A stretch of 64,000 nucleotides of DNA from an uncultured Prevotellaceae bacterium (GCA_900318815.1 ONMA01000030.1:1-64000); one strand, 5' to 3'; counted from the first letter of the stretch, positions 1 through 8,380 are shown. Numbers and translations are program-made. Notes: generated by a model from the letters alone, not told the origin.

Positions 1-267
1 CTTTGCTCCCCCACCGTCCCGCTTGCGCTGGACGAACGGGAGATGCTTTTCTCCGTTGCTCAGGACGACCATCCTTAATATCTACCGAGTGTCAAGAACA
101 CAGGCACTTTCTCAATCTCATCCGAAATGACAATTGACGGTCTGTTTCTACCCAAGGACGGAAATCATCCGCCCTCGCTTCTTGTACTACTTTCTTATCT
201 GTCTATGTAAGTCTTTCAAAGAACTCTTTCTTTTGTGCCTCAGAGGTCGTTTCCTCGTTAGCGGATG
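1..267. other. Non-coding or decayed leading segment
   Basis: I see no intact gene here. Read leftwards from the promoter at 268-298, one frame gives a plausible peptide stretch (containing EAQKKEFFERL and then, after an in-frame TAG, DFRPWVETDRQLSFR), but it has no clear start and is broken by stops, so it looks like debris of an unidentified gene. A short open stretch runs off the left edge (about 76 to 1, minus strand) and cannot be judged without the neighbouring sequence. Confidence 0.35.
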
Positions 268-298
268 CAAAGGTAGACACTTTTTTCTAATCATCAAA
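268..298 (-). promoter_or_regulatory. Bacteroidota-type promoter reading leftwards
   Basis: On the minus strand TTTG (298-295) is followed after 19 nt by TACCTTTG (275-268), matching the -33/-7 consensus of Bacteroidota primary-sigma promoters. Transcription would start near 261 and run towards the left edge. No intact gene is visible downstream in the window. Confidence 0.6.
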
Positions 299-476
299 GT
301 ATTCTGAGGATTTTTTTGATAGAAATATGAAGATTTTCGGAATACTTTACATATCATAGCTTTTACACCTTATTTTATAATATATATATGTCCCCAAAAC
401 ATCATTTTTGCACCATTTGTCCTCAATGCCTAAAAATAAGCGATGGCATCTCCTTCTTACAATTATTCCACAAAAA

Positions 477-509
477 ATTGGGAGATTCGAATAAAAACCC
501 ATACCTTTG
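477..509 (+). promoter_or_regulatory. Promoter of the RecD-like helicase gene
   Basis: ATTG (477-480) and TACCTTTG (502-509) are separated by 21 nt. The predicted start of transcription (about 515) lies upstream of the ATG at 532 and rules out the more upstream in-frame ATG at 388. Confidence 0.7.
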
Positions 510-531
510 CAACGTCAATACGAGAAAACAC

Positions 532-2025
532 ATGATTGCAGAAGAAATAGGCAACAAGATAAGAGAGGCTTTCGGCCACCAGCCTACCCCAGAACAAGAG
601 AAAGCCATGTCGCTGTTCGCCGAGTTCATCACTTCACGCTCGGAAGAATCGGTAATGATACTACGTGGCTCTGCCGGCACGGGCAAAACCACGCTGGCAG
701 GTGCTATCGTACGTGCGATGCTGCGAATGAACCAGAAGCTGGTACTGCTCGCCCCGACCGGACGTGCCGCCAAGGTGTTCTCCCTCTATTCGCACCACCC
801 TGCCTTCACCATTCATCGTCGCATCTACCGCCAGCGCAGTGCAGGCGACCTTTCGTCCTTCAACCTAAACGATAACCTATATACCGACACCCTCTTCATC
901 ATAGACGAGGCATCCATGATTGCCAATGAAGGCATTTCAGACAGCACCTTCGGCAGCGGACAACTGTTAAACGACCTGATTCGCTACGTCTACAGCGGTC
1001 GTAACTGCCACATGCTGCTGATCGGCGACAAGGCACAGCTGCCTCCTGTTGGCGAAGAGGAAAGTCCGGCCCTGAACCGCCAGGTTCTGCAAGGCTACGG
1101 ACTGAAGAGTTACGAATGCGACCTGAACGAAGTACTGCGTCAGAGTCAAGATTCGGGCATTCTCTACAACGCCACGATGATTCGCCAGATGATTACACAC
1201 GACGAAATGACCCAGCTCCCGAAAATACGTTTTCAGGGGTTTGCCGACATCATGATAGTACCTGGCGACGAACTCATAGAAGCATTGGCCTCAAGCTACA
1301 GCCGTATGGGGATGGACGAGACCATTGTTGTGACACGTTCCAACAAGCGGGCCAACATCTACAACCAAGGCATCCGCAACACCGTGCTTGACCGCGAGGA
1401 AGAACTATGCCGAGGCGACCAGCTGATGATTGTGAAGAACAACTACTTCTGGGCGAAAGACAAAGTGGAGAGAGGAGAGAGGAGAGTGGAGAGAGGAAAG
1501 GAAAGAGAGGAAAGGGGAGAGAGGAGAGTGGAGAGTGGAGAAAAGCTGAGTTTCCTGGCCAATGGCGACCGCTGCGTGGTGCAGCGAGTGAGAAACAGCC
1601 ACGAACTGTATGGATTCCGATTTGCCGAAGTTACCTTGCAACTTCCCGACTACAACGACTACGAGCTACAGGCCACCGTGCTCATAGACGCGCTTACCAC
1701 AGAAGCCCCCGCACTGACTCGTGAGCAGCAGGAGGCTTTGTACAATGCGGTGATGGAGGACTACGCAGATGCCCCCACGAAAGCCGACCGCATCAGGCTA
1801 CTAAGACAAGACCAGCACTACAACGCCCTACAGGTGAAATATGCCTACGCCGTGACCTGCCACAAGGCACAAGGCGGCCAATGGGCACACGTCTACATAG
1901 ACCAGGGCTATATGACCGATGACATGCTGACACCCGACTATATACACTGGCTATATACCGCCTTCACCCGGGCAACAGAAAAGCTGTTCCTCGTGAACTG
2001 GCCGAAGACACAGGTCAGTAGGTGA
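532..2025 (+). CDS. RecD-like SF1 ATP-dependent DNA helicase
   Basis: A 497-residue superfamily 1 helicase of the RecD/RecD2 type, expected to unwind DNA 5'-3' using ATP in repair or recombination. Walker A GSAGTGKTT is near residue 46, Walker B IIDEASM near 124, and the C-terminal UvrD_C_2-like part includes AVTCHKAQGGQW and YTAFTRATEKL. The ATG at 532 was chosen because a promoter ends about 20 nt upstream; an in-frame ATG at 388 would start before the promoter. It overlaps the convergent DUF4332 gene by 11 nt. Oddly, about 27 residues of Glu/Arg/Gly repeat (1465-1545) are inserted between NNYFWAKD and FLANGDRC, a join that is normally short in this family. Family assignment is firm; the exact cellular role is inferred. 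Confidence 0.9.
   Translation: MIAEEIGNKIREAFGHQPTPEQEKAMSLFAEFITSRSEESVMILRGSAGTGKTTLAGAIVRAMLRMNQKLVLLAPTGRAAKVFSLYSHHPAFTIHRRIYRQRSAGDLSSFNLNDNLYTDTLFIIDEASMIANEGISDSTFGSGQLLNDLIRYVYSGRNCHMLLIGDKAQLPPVGEEESPALNRQVLQGYGLKSYECDLNEVLRQSQDSGILYNATMIRQMITHDEMTQLPKIRFQGFADIMIVPGDELIEALASSYSRMGMDETIVVTRSNKRANIYNQGIRNTVLDREEELCRGDQLMIVKNNYFWAKDKVERGERRVERGKEREERGERRVESGEKLSFLANGDRCVVQRVRNSHELYGFRFAEVTLQLPDYNDYELQATVLIDALTTEAPALTREQQEALYNAVMEDYADAPTKADRIRLLRQDQHYNALQVKYAYAVTCHKAQGGQWAHVYIDQGYMTDDMLTPDYIHWLYTAFTRATEKLFLVNWPKTQVSR
1465..1545 (+). repeat. In-frame purine-only repeat inside the helicase gene
   Basis: About 81 bp built from GAGAGTGGA/GAGAGGA units, nearly all purine on the coding strand. 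It is in frame and encodes a charged ER/G-rich insert between two conserved helicase segments. It resembles the GAGTGAA-type repeat seen in the NRPS gene at 20864-20891. Confidence 0.8.
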
Positions 2026-2422
2026 CCTTCGGTTCGAGCTGTCCTGCCAGTTCTATCATCTTCTTCACTTCAACCAATGCAGGAACACGTCCGCAGATGT
2101 GGCGGGCGGCGTTCAGTTCCTCCAGCTTCGGCTGCAGGTTCTCAGCCACACGGTGTCTGAATTCCTTCACTGTATCGACGCCAGCTGCCTCCAGCAACTC
2201 GGCAAACTGCGGGCCTACGCCATTGATACGGTAAAGGTCTGCATGGTTGACCCAGCGCAGGATCAGTTTCTCGGCAATCCCCGTCTTCTCGGCCAGTTCC
2301 TTGCGGCCCTTCGGCGAAGCACACTGTTCAAGCAACTGCTCGGCCTTCGAAACGCCGGCTGCCAGCAACTTCTCTGAATAGACCTCACCCACACCCTGAA
2401 TGTCATTAATCTTGTAACTCAT
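2015..2422 (-). CDS. DUF4332 helix-hairpin-helix-like protein
   Basis: 135 residues. Two helix-hairpin-helix-like motifs are visible: DIQGVGEVYSEKLLAAG near the N-terminus and RINGVGPQFAELLEAAGV near residue 68. This is the DUF4332 pattern, related to HhH modules that bind DNA backbones in polymerases and nucleases. No catalytic motif is seen and no signal peptide, so a cytoplasmic nucleic-acid-binding role is plausible but unproven. Its stop overlaps the helicase stop on the other strand by 11 nt, a tight convergent arrangement without room for a separate terminator. Confidence 0.8.
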   Translation of the reverse strand: MSYKINDIQGVGEVYSEKLLAAGVSKAEQLLEQCASPKGRKELAEKTGIAEKLILRWVNHADLYRINGVGPQFAELLEAAGVDTVKEFRHRVAENLQPKLEELNAARHICGRVPALVEVKKMIELAGQLEPKVTY

Positions 2423-2534
2423 GTCTTTTTAGGTTTTTGTTATACAATAAACAGGTAAAAAGTGATGGCAAAGATACAAAATAATTCCAAATCGGCATCA
2501 ATATCTCACAAGTTTTTTTTAATTTTGCACCCAC

Positions 2535-3104
2535 ATGATTTACATTAACGACCATATTGACCAGTTTTCGCTCGACGAGGCCCTACTGGAGATTTCCCAA
2601 CAGCGACGCGAACAAGCACTAAAGTTCAAGTACGAACAAGGGCAGCGTCTTTCCGTTGCCGCCTACCTGCTACTGAAGGAAGGGCTGCGCCAGGAATATG
2701 GCCTCACGGAGAATCCCCTCTTTGGCTACCACGAAGACGGGAAGCCCTTCATCGAAGGCCATGCCGACATCCATTTCAACCTGAGTCATTGCCGTCAGGC
2801 AGCCATCTGTGGCGTGAGCCATCGCCCCATTGGGGTCGACGTGGAGTCTATTCGCGAGTTCAGGGACAGCCTTGTCGACTACACGATGAGCGAAGAAGAA
2901 GCAAGACGGATTCGCCAGTCGGCACGCCCCAGCGTGGAGTTCATTCGCCTGTGGACCATGAAAGAAAGTCTGCTGAAACTATCAGGCGAAGGCATTCGCA
3001 AGAACCTGAAGGACGTGCTCACCGAAGCCAGTACACAAGTCACGTTTACCACCGTTGTCAACATTCAGAAACAATATATCTATAGCATCTGTGAATATCG
3101 TTAG
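2535..3104 (+). CDS. Sfp-type 4'-phosphopantetheinyl transferase
   Basis: 189 residues. It would transfer 4'-phosphopantetheine from CoA to the conserved serine of carrier proteins. The family motifs are visible in order: GKPFIEG and HFNLSH (about residues 75-88), the metal-binding IGVDVE (about 97-102) and WTMKESLLKLSGEG (about 140-153). The length fits the Sfp/EntD group rather than short AcpS, so it is a good candidate to prime the two carrier domains of the NRPS 12 kb downstream, which has no PPTase in its own operon. A -7-like TAATTTTG (2520-2527) lies just upstream, leaving a very short leader. It overlaps the next gene, suggesting co-transcription. Confidence 0.9.
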   Translation: MIYINDHIDQFSLDEALLEISQQRREQALKFKYEQGQRLSVAAYLLLKEGLRQEYGLTENPLFGYHEDGKPFIEGHADIHFNLSHCRQAAICGVSHRPIGVDVESIREFRDSLVDYTMSEEEARRIRQSARPSVEFIRLWTMKESLLKLSGEGIRKNLKDVLTEASTQVTFTTVVNIQKQYIYSICEYR

Positions 3105-4047
3105 AATCATCAAGGACTGGACGCTGCCCCTGTCCATGAGCATGGGCGCCCTACTCTATCTTGTGTTTGCCTTCACGCCTACACTCGACGGAGCGTCCAC
3201 GTTTTTTGCCCCCATCTTCGATGCCATCCTGCCACTCTTCATGTTTCTCATCCTGTTCGTGACATTCTGCAAGGTGGATTTCCGCAAACTGCGCCCCGTA
3301 GGCTGGCATCTGTGGGTGGGCGTGTTCCAGGTGGTCTTCGTGGCCATCCTCATGGCGTTCGTCCTCGGCCTTCGCCTACAGGGGCACAACCTCATTCTGC
3401 TTGAGGCCATCCTGTGCTGCATCATAGGCCCCACCGCCGCAGCCGCCGCCGTGGTGACGCAGAAGTTAGGCGGTTCGCTCGAAGAGATGACCACCTACAC
3501 CTTCATTTCCAATTTCATCACCGTGGCACTCATCCCCGTCTGCTTCCCGATGATAGAGAAAGGCCATGACATCAGTTTTGCCACGGCTTTCTTCAAGATA
3601 CTGCGCGAGGTGGTGCTGGTGCTACTGGTGCCCATGCTGCTGGCCTACATCGTGAAACACCACCTGCACCGACTGCACCGATGGGTCATCTCGGTGAAAG
3701 ACCTGTCCTACTACATGTGGGGACTCTCGCTGATGATTGTAACCGGGACCACGGTGAAGAACATCGTTCACGCACAGACCACCGTCATCTTCCTCTGCTG
3801 TATTGCCCTGCTGGGCCTGGTACTCTGCATCGTGCAGTTTGCGGTAGGCCGTTTCGTGGGCCATTACTTCCAGCACACCGTGGAAGCAGGTCAGGCATTA
3901 GGCCAGAAGAACACGGCCTTTGCCATCTGGATGGCCTATACCTACCTCAACCCGCTATCGAGTGTCGGCCCCGGCTGCTACATCCTCTGGCAGAACGTCA
4001 TTAACTCCATTGAAATCTGGCAACATCAACGTCGCAAAGATAGCTAA
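3091..4047 (+). CDS. Bile acid:sodium symporter family (BASS) transporter
   Basis: A polytopic inner-membrane protein of about 318 residues with roughly nine to ten hydrophobic segments. The KDWTLPLSMSMGALLY start, the GPTAAAAAVVTQKLGG segment and the QALGQKNTAFAIWMAYTYLNP segment match the BASS/SBF transporter fold; the two latter regions are the crossing helices that bind substrate and Na+. I chose GTG 3091, which puts the family's usual N-terminus first and overlaps the PPTase stop by 14 nt; a TTG at 3055 and an ATG at 3136 are alternatives. The substrate is unknown: members carry bile acids, keto acids and other organic anions. A hairpin 5 nt after the stop may end this two-gene operon. 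Confidence 0.8.
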   Translation: MNIVRIIKDWTLPLSMSMGALLYLVFAFTPTLDGASTFFAPIFDAILPLFMFLILFVTFCKVDFRKLRPVGWHLWVGVFQVVFVAILMAFVLGLRLQGHNLILLEAILCCIIGPTAAAAAVVTQKLGGSLEEMTTYTFISNFITVALIPVCFPMIEKGHDISFATAFFKILREVVLVLLVPMLLAYIVKHHLHRLHRWVISVKDLSYYMWGLSLMIVTGTTVKNIVHAQTTVIFLCCIALLGLVLCIVQFAVGRFVGHYFQHTVEAGQALGQKNTAFAIWMAYTYLNPLSSVGPGCYILWQNVINSIEIWQHQRRKDS

Positions 4048-4051
4048 AGAG

Positions 4052-4106
4052 AAACGATGAGGGTCGAAATCTCAATAAATAGACAAGATTTCGACCCCCA
4101 TCGTTT
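4052..4106. repeat. Hairpin copy 1 flanking the ATPase gene
   Basis: An inverted repeat with 21-nt arms (4052-4072 and 4086-4106, one mismatch) and a 13-nt loop. It is nearly identical over about 54 nt to the repeat at 5631-5684, so the ATPase gene is bracketed by two direct copies of the same palindrome. This copy starts 5 nt after the BASS stop and its right arm contains the -33 TTTG of the ATPase promoter. Confidence 0.9.
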
Positions 4107-4134
4107 GTCGTTTCATAAAATTGTTGTATCTTTG
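4104..4134 (+). promoter_or_regulatory. Promoter of the hairpin-bracketed ATPase gene
   Basis: TTTG (4104-4107) and TATCTTTG (4127-4134) are 19 nt apart, a near-consensus Bacteroidota promoter. The -33 element overlaps the hairpin's right arm, so the hairpin may influence promoter use. Transcription would start near 4141, 12 nt before the chosen ATG. Confidence 0.8.
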
Positions 4135-4152
4135 CACCAAATCAGTAAGGAT

Positions 4153-5631
4153 ATGGCAGTAATCATTGGAAGAAAACAGGAACAAAAGGAACTTAACCGC
4201 CTATATCATTCAGACGAGGCTGAGATGATTGTGGTATACGGCAGACGCCGTGTTGGCAAGACATATCTGGTAAACCAAGTCTTTGGTCAAACTGGATTCG
4301 CCTTCAAAGTAACTGGACTATATAAGCAGAAGATGGCAGTACAGTTAAAAAACTTCTCCATGGCTATTGATGAGTATTTCCATGAAGGAGAAAGGAAACT
4401 GCCTGTCTCATGGATGGATGCCTTTGCCCAGTTGAAAGCCAGTCTCAACAATACTAAGACCGGTAGCAGACGGGTGCTTTTCTTCGATGAGTTACCTTGG
4501 ATGGACACAAAGGGTAGCAAGTTCCTTAACGCCTTTGAATGGTTCTGGAACGGATGGGGCTGTGCCCAGGATGATTTGATGCTTGTGATATGTGGCAGTG
4601 CCACCAACTGGATTATCAATAAGCTTTTCAAACAGAAGGGAGGGCTTTACAACAGGGCCAACAGTAAGATGTATCTCAGTCCTTTCACGTTGGCCGAGAC
4701 TGAGCAGTACTTGCAAAAACAAGGATTTGAAATGGAACGCTATGACATCGCCCAGATCTATATGATTATGGGAGGCATACCATACTATCTGAAACAATTG
4801 GAACCTGGTCGTCCGCTTGCAGACAATATAGACAACTGCTTCTTCAGGAAGAATGGCAAGTTGTGGGATGAGTTCAACCATCTTTATGAGACACTCTTCG
4901 ACCAGTCCGAGCTTTACCTCCGTATTGTCGAGGCTTTGGCTTCAAAGCGAGTCGGGCTGACCAGAGACGAAATTATGACAGCGACAAAACATCCGGAGAA
5001 CGGGAAGTTGTCAAACGCATTGAAAGACTTGGTGAAATGCGGATTCGTAAGAGATTACAACTCTTTCGGCAAGAAGACCAAAGGCAAGACTTATCAATTA
5101 GCCGACTACTACACTTTCTTCTATTTGCGATTCATCAAGGACAACTACGGGCAGGACGAACATTTCTGGACTCACATGCTCGATAATCCCAAGAAGGATG
5201 TGTGGATGGGCTATAGTTTCGAACAGTTAGTAAAGGATCATATTGACCAAGTGAAACGAGCCTTGGGATTCGGCTCTGTACTGACTCAGCAGTCCAGTTG
5301 GTTTATAACAAAACGGACGCTCGAGGAACTTCGTTCCAATGATGATGATTCAAGCCAAGATGAAATAAATGGTGCCCAAATTGACTTGCTGATTGACAGG
5401 CGAGACCACGCTATCAATGTGTGCGAGGTAAAGTTCTCCGACGGTGAGTTCGTTATCGACAAGGACTATTCGCTCCGACTGCGAAATAAGATTGCAGCAT
5501 TTAAAGCTGCTACTAAAACAAAAAAATCATTGGTTCCGACAATGATAACCACATTTGGAGTAAAAAGGAACCAATATAGCGGGAAAGTCCAGCAGGAAGT
5601 TGTTCTGGATGACCTTTTTGTAGGGAAATAA
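4153..5631 (+). CDS. AAA ATPase with C-terminal PD-(D/E)XK-like domain
   Basis: 492 residues of the prokaryotic 'GRRRVGKT' ATPase family (archaeal-ATPase/DUF234 type). Walker A YGRRRVGKTYL and Walker B VLFFDELPWMD are clear; the middle has GGIPYYL and winged-helix-like segments; the C-terminus has GAQIDLLIDRR followed by NVCEVKFSDG, fitting a PD-(D/E)XK nuclease core (Asp, then ExK). The ATG at 4153 follows the promoter; an upstream in-frame extension from 4057 would translate the hairpin and is rejected. The stop codon overlaps hairpin copy 2. It is a paralogue of the protein at 28507-29928. Such genes are multicopy and accessory in Bacteroidota; a role in mobile-element biology or defence is conjecture. 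Confidence 0.85.
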   Translation: MAVIIGRKQEQKELNRLYHSDEAEMIVVYGRRRVGKTYLVNQVFGQTGFAFKVTGLYKQKMAVQLKNFSMAIDEYFHEGERKLPVSWMDAFAQLKASLNNTKTGSRRVLFFDELPWMDTKGSKFLNAFEWFWNGWGCAQDDLMLVICGSATNWIINKLFKQKGGLYNRANSKMYLSPFTLAETEQYLQKQGFEMERYDIAQIYMIMGGIPYYLKQLEPGRPLADNIDNCFFRKNGKLWDEFNHLYETLFDQSELYLRIVEALASKRVGLTRDEIMTATKHPENGKLSNALKDLVKCGFVRDYNSFGKKTKGKTYQLADYYTFFYLRFIKDNYGQDEHFWTHMLDNPKKDVWMGYSFEQLVKDHIDQVKRALGFGSVLTQQSSWFITKRTLEELRSNDDDSSQDEINGAQIDLLIDRRDHAINVCEVKFSDGEFVIDKDYSLRLRNKIAAFKAATKTKKSLVPTMITTFGVKRNQYSGKVQQEVVLDDLFVGK

Positions 5632-5684
5632 AACGATGAGGGTCGAAATCTCAATAAAAAGACAAGATTTCGACCCTCATCGTT
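5631..5684. repeat. Hairpin copy 2 flanking the ATPase gene
   Basis: Left arm 5631-5651, 13-nt loop, right arm 5665-5684, fully complementary over the shorter arm. Near-identical to 4052-4105. It begins on the last base of the ATPase TAA stop, so it could act as a terminator stem, although no long T run follows. Confidence 0.9.
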
Positions 5685-5798
5685 ACAAACAAGTAAATTG
5701 CAAAGAAAACTTTCGTTTTTCTTTTGGCCAAGTCGGAAATATTTGTTTTCTTTGCCGCCGAATACGAATTAGCACTAATTAAACACTAATTATCAACA

Positions 5799-6113
5799 AT
5801 GACTATTAAGAAACAAATCCTTTTTCTCGCCATGATGCTCCTGCCGATGGTAGCGGGGGCAGAGACCGTGGAGATTGACGGCATCTACTACGAACTGGTA
5901 TCGAAGATTAAAGAGGCCACAGTGACAAATAAACCCAGCGGGTATGGGTATTACTCAGGCAAGGTGGTCATACCTGCCACGGTCACATACGAAGGGACGG
6001 AGTACAGCGTGACGAGCATAGGAGAGTATGCTTTTGGGTCTTCCAGCGGCCTGACCTCCATCACGATTCCCAACAGCGTGACGAGCATAGGAAGCGAGGC
6101 TTTCAATGTTTGA
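5799..6113 (+). pseudogene. Truncated BspA-like leucine-rich-repeat surface protein
   Basis: 104 residues. A signal peptide (KKQILFLAMMLLPMVAGAE) is followed by the typical BspA entry region and only one full and one partial LRR_5 repeat (SIGEYAFGSSSGLTSI, PNSVTSIGSEAF), then a stop. Family members usually carry many such repeats and are several hundred residues long, so this is a 3'-truncated gene. The break lies 35 nt from the convergent RloB-like gene, suggesting that insertion of the defence block removed the rest. A TTTTCTTTG-like -7 element lies upstream at about 5740-5755. A secreted short product cannot be excluded. Confidence 0.7.
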
Positions 6114-6147
6114 CTTTATTTCGCTATATTCTGTTATTTTATTGAAT

Positions 6148-6762
6148 TCATTTACACACCAAACTATTTAATTTCTCCATCATCTTTCCAAGTTCCGAGT
6201 ATGTATAGTCTCTGTCACTCTTTAGCTTCTCTTCCATTGACCGATTGGCATTGGACATAGCTTTTTCGAGATCACCTCCATTTCGTTCAAAGTAACTGTG
6301 CAGTCCCTTACTCTTTATGAAGAAGTCTATCGTTTTCCGATACTCGACACATTGGCTGAGGTCTTTAAGCAATGGCTCTTGTTCATCGTATGGACGTGAG
6401 GTGTAGCGGAAGTAATAGAGGAAGAAAAGTTCTGTGCAGCGGTGGGTCTCGAAGAACTCGACCTTGCAGTATATGCCTTTCTTGGGCTTGTCAATTGGCT
6501 TGGCATACTTTGCCTTTAGTTTCTGGTATTGTGAACGTTCTGGCTCCTTGTCCTTCGTGTCCATGTCGATGACGCAGAAGATATGGCTGTAACCCATTGC
6601 CACGCCCTCTGCAATCTTTGCATCCAGTTCCTTGAGATTGGTATGTTTCGGATAGTCTGGCTTAATGGTCAGACGCTTGAATACATCGCACAAGGACTTG
6701 AAGTAGAAAAACTCGGTTGGCCCTTCGCCCAAAATGAGTGCCGTTTGTCGTAGCTTTCCCAT
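6148..6762 (-). CDS. rloB: RloB-like TOPRIM-fold effector
   Basis: 204 residues. The N-terminal LILGEGPTEFFYFKSL supplies the conserved TOPRIM glutamate and FCVIDMDTKD the acidic metal-binding motif; FETHRCTELFFLYYF is typical of RloB. With the ATPase upstream (one base between its stop and this ATG) it forms the RloA/RloB pair, called AbiL when it gives phage resistance. In such pairs the ATPase is thought to sense infection and the TOPRIM protein to act on nucleic acid. The pair is read leftwards and is the second gene of a two-gene operon. Family assignment is strong; defence activity here is inferred. Confidence 0.8.
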   Translation of the reverse strand: MGKLRQTALILGEGPTEFFYFKSLCDVFKRLTIKPDYPKHTNLKELDAKIAEGVAMGYSHIFCVIDMDTKDKEPERSQYQKLKAKYAKPIDKPKKGIYCKVEFFETHRCTELFFLYYFRYTSRPYDEQEPLLKDLSQCVEYRKTIDFFIKSKGLHSYFERNGGDLEKAMSNANRSMEEKLKSDRDYTYSELGKMMEKLNSLVCK

Positions 6763-6763
6763 A

Positions 6764-8044
6764 TCAGTCCTCCAGATTTATAAAGATACTACCCAATTCT
6801 GGCTTTGCCCCTAATCGACCTATGCGATAAGAGTTATAAAGAGAGAGATTCTTGTGCAAGCCAAAGGAATCGCCACGGGCATATTCGGACGAAGCCGTCT
6901 CTTTGTTCTTCTCCACAAACCACACAACACCTCTGTTCTCATTGATTAAATCCTGAGAAAGGAGCGTTGTCTCCTGGCTTGTAATAATCAGCTGCGATTT
7001 CTCCGAGTTGAATAAGAAAACATTAAGATAGTAGTATAGCAAATCATTGTGCAAATCCTCTCCTAATTCATCCAGGTAATACACATGAGAACTGGTTATC
7101 ATATCGTATAACGCATCCAATATGCGTATATATTTTATCGTACCTTTCGACTGCCACTTGAGTGGAATGTCAAAATCTCCATTTTGGGAATGATTGACAA
7201 ACGCTACAGAATCGGTTGTCGGTTTAAGCAAGGTCTCTTTCATTTCTTGAGGAATGTTTTCCTTTTGGATGCGTTCCCGATATTCCGATGGAACGAAACG
7301 GTCTTCTATAATAGGTCTATATTCCAAAATGTTCAAATCGGCCTTCAGGAGCATGGTGTTATAGAACTTACGTTTCTTGGAATTGCTGTAAGCATCCTTC
7401 AAGATTTCAACAAGCCCCTTTTCTACATCGCCGTCCACGTCGTGATAATTGGCCATAATCCAAGCGTAAAGCGCATTGAACGGAGCTATGTCTTCTTTCA
7501 AGGCAGCCTTTCGGCAGACGGACAACACACTGTGATTGTTCAGGGTGTTTTCGCGGATGCTCTCCTGCGTCTTGACCTGTAGTTTGAGGCTTGCTCCAAA
7601 CTTGATGTCAGCCTGTACGTTCTCGCTCACGAAACTACGCTCATAGAATAAAGATTTTGATTTGTTTGGGTAATAGTACAAGGCTTCACTCAAGATGTGC
7701 TTGCCGTTGAACTTGACATCATAATCATATCGGATGCCATCGGCATAGAATGAAACATGCATTTCCGTTGGCTCATCTTTGGTGAGTACAAAAGGAATGC
7801 AGCCTCCAATGCCGACAGTCGCATCTGACTTGGGCAACACCAGTAAGCGAAATACTGCATTTAAGGCAATCAGCATATTTGACTTACCCGAAGCATTTGA
7901 ACCATACAGGATGCCTAACTTGTACAAGAATACGCCATCGGCAACTTCGGTGACAAGCTCCGAAGAAGGCCCTTTGGACACGAAGCTTAATTCCTGCTTG
8001 TCGCGAATGGAAAGATAGTTCTTTACCCAAAAATCTCGTATCAT
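6764..8044 (-). CDS. rloA: RloA-like AAA_15 ATPase
   Basis: 426 residues, an SMC/ABC-type ATPase of the AAA_15/OLD group. N-terminal VKNYLSIRDKQEL is the usual first strand, Walker A GSNASGKSNM lies near residue 49, YLDELGEDLHNDL supplies the Walker B region and QLIITSQETTLLSQ the switch region. It lacks its own nuclease domain, which is provided by the RloB-like partner encoded directly downstream. A good promoter (8080-8110) precedes it. Low-GC compared with the neighbouring esterase and VapE genes, in keeping with horizontal transfer. The likely role is phage defence by abortive infection (AbiL type), inferred from the pair. Confidence 0.8.
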   Translation of the reverse strand: MIRDFWVKNYLSIRDKQELSFVSKGPSSELVTEVADGVFLYKLGILYGSNASGKSNMLIALNAVFRLLVLPKSDATVGIGGCIPFVLTKDEPTEMHVSFYADGIRYDYDVKFNGKHILSEALYYYPNKSKSLFYERSFVSENVQADIKFGASLKLQVKTQESIRENTLNNHSVLSVCRKAALKEDIAPFNALYAWIMANYHDVDGDVEKGLVEILKDAYSNSKKRKFYNTMLLKADLNILEYRPIIEDRFVPSEYRERIQKENIPQEMKETLLKPTTDSVAFVNHSQNGDFDIPLKWQSKGTIKYIRILDALYDMITSSHVYYLDELGEDLHNDLLYYYLNVFLFNSEKSQLIITSQETTLLSQDLINENRGVVWFVEKNKETASSEYARGDSFGLHKNLSLYNSYRIGRLGAKPELGSIFINLED

Positions 8045-8079
8045 AGCGGTACTTTTATGACATTATCGTAAATCCACTA

Positions 8080-8110
8080 CAAAATTACATATTATTTTTC
8101 TTTTAGACAA
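8080..8110 (-). promoter_or_regulatory. Promoter of the rloAB-like operon
   Basis: On the minus strand TTG (8110-8108), 20 nt, TAATTTTG (8087-8080). The predicted transcription start leaves a leader of about 30 nt before the ATG at 8044. Confidence 0.7.
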
Positions 8111-8216
8111 GTAAATTACTTGATAATTTGTAATTAATCTACGATTTTACGATGTTTTATCCCATAGCAATTCTCTATTTACCAATAAAAGACAAAATGG
8201 AACACATATTTCCAGT

Positions 8217-8342
8217 ATGCCAAGAAATACTATCCCCATCCAAGTACCCCGCTTCATTAGTGAGCGCGTCTATGCCCTCAGCGATGCCACTCGCTGGTGG
8301 TATGAGTATGGAAATAATGTACTATTATTAAATAATGTGTAA
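8217..8342 (+). CDS. Small 41-codon open frame, unknown
   Basis: ATG 8217 to TAA 8340-8342. The translation begins MPRNTIPIQVPRFISERVYA and continues to RWWYEYGNNV. Composition looks like a real N-terminus that runs into AT-rich sequence, so it may be the 5' stub of a lost gene rather than a functional peptide. It lies in the roughly 370-nt gap between two divergent ATPase operons. I do not recognise it and saw no clear promoter. Confidence 0.25.
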   Translation: MPRNTIPIQVPRFISERVYALSDATRWWYEYGNNVLLLNNV

Positions 8343-8380
8343 ATTTGTCTTCAATTTATTTATTTCTCATAAAGAATTTG

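Noticed and set aside
388..531. N-terminal extension of the RecD-like helicase
   Set aside because: A promoter at 477-509 lies inside it, and the extra residues (Cys/His-containing) are not part of the family.
4057..4152. N-terminal extension of the ATPase gene starting in the hairpin
   Set aside because: The promoter -7 element lies at 4127-4134, so translation from 4057 would precede transcription; the conserved protein begins at 4153.
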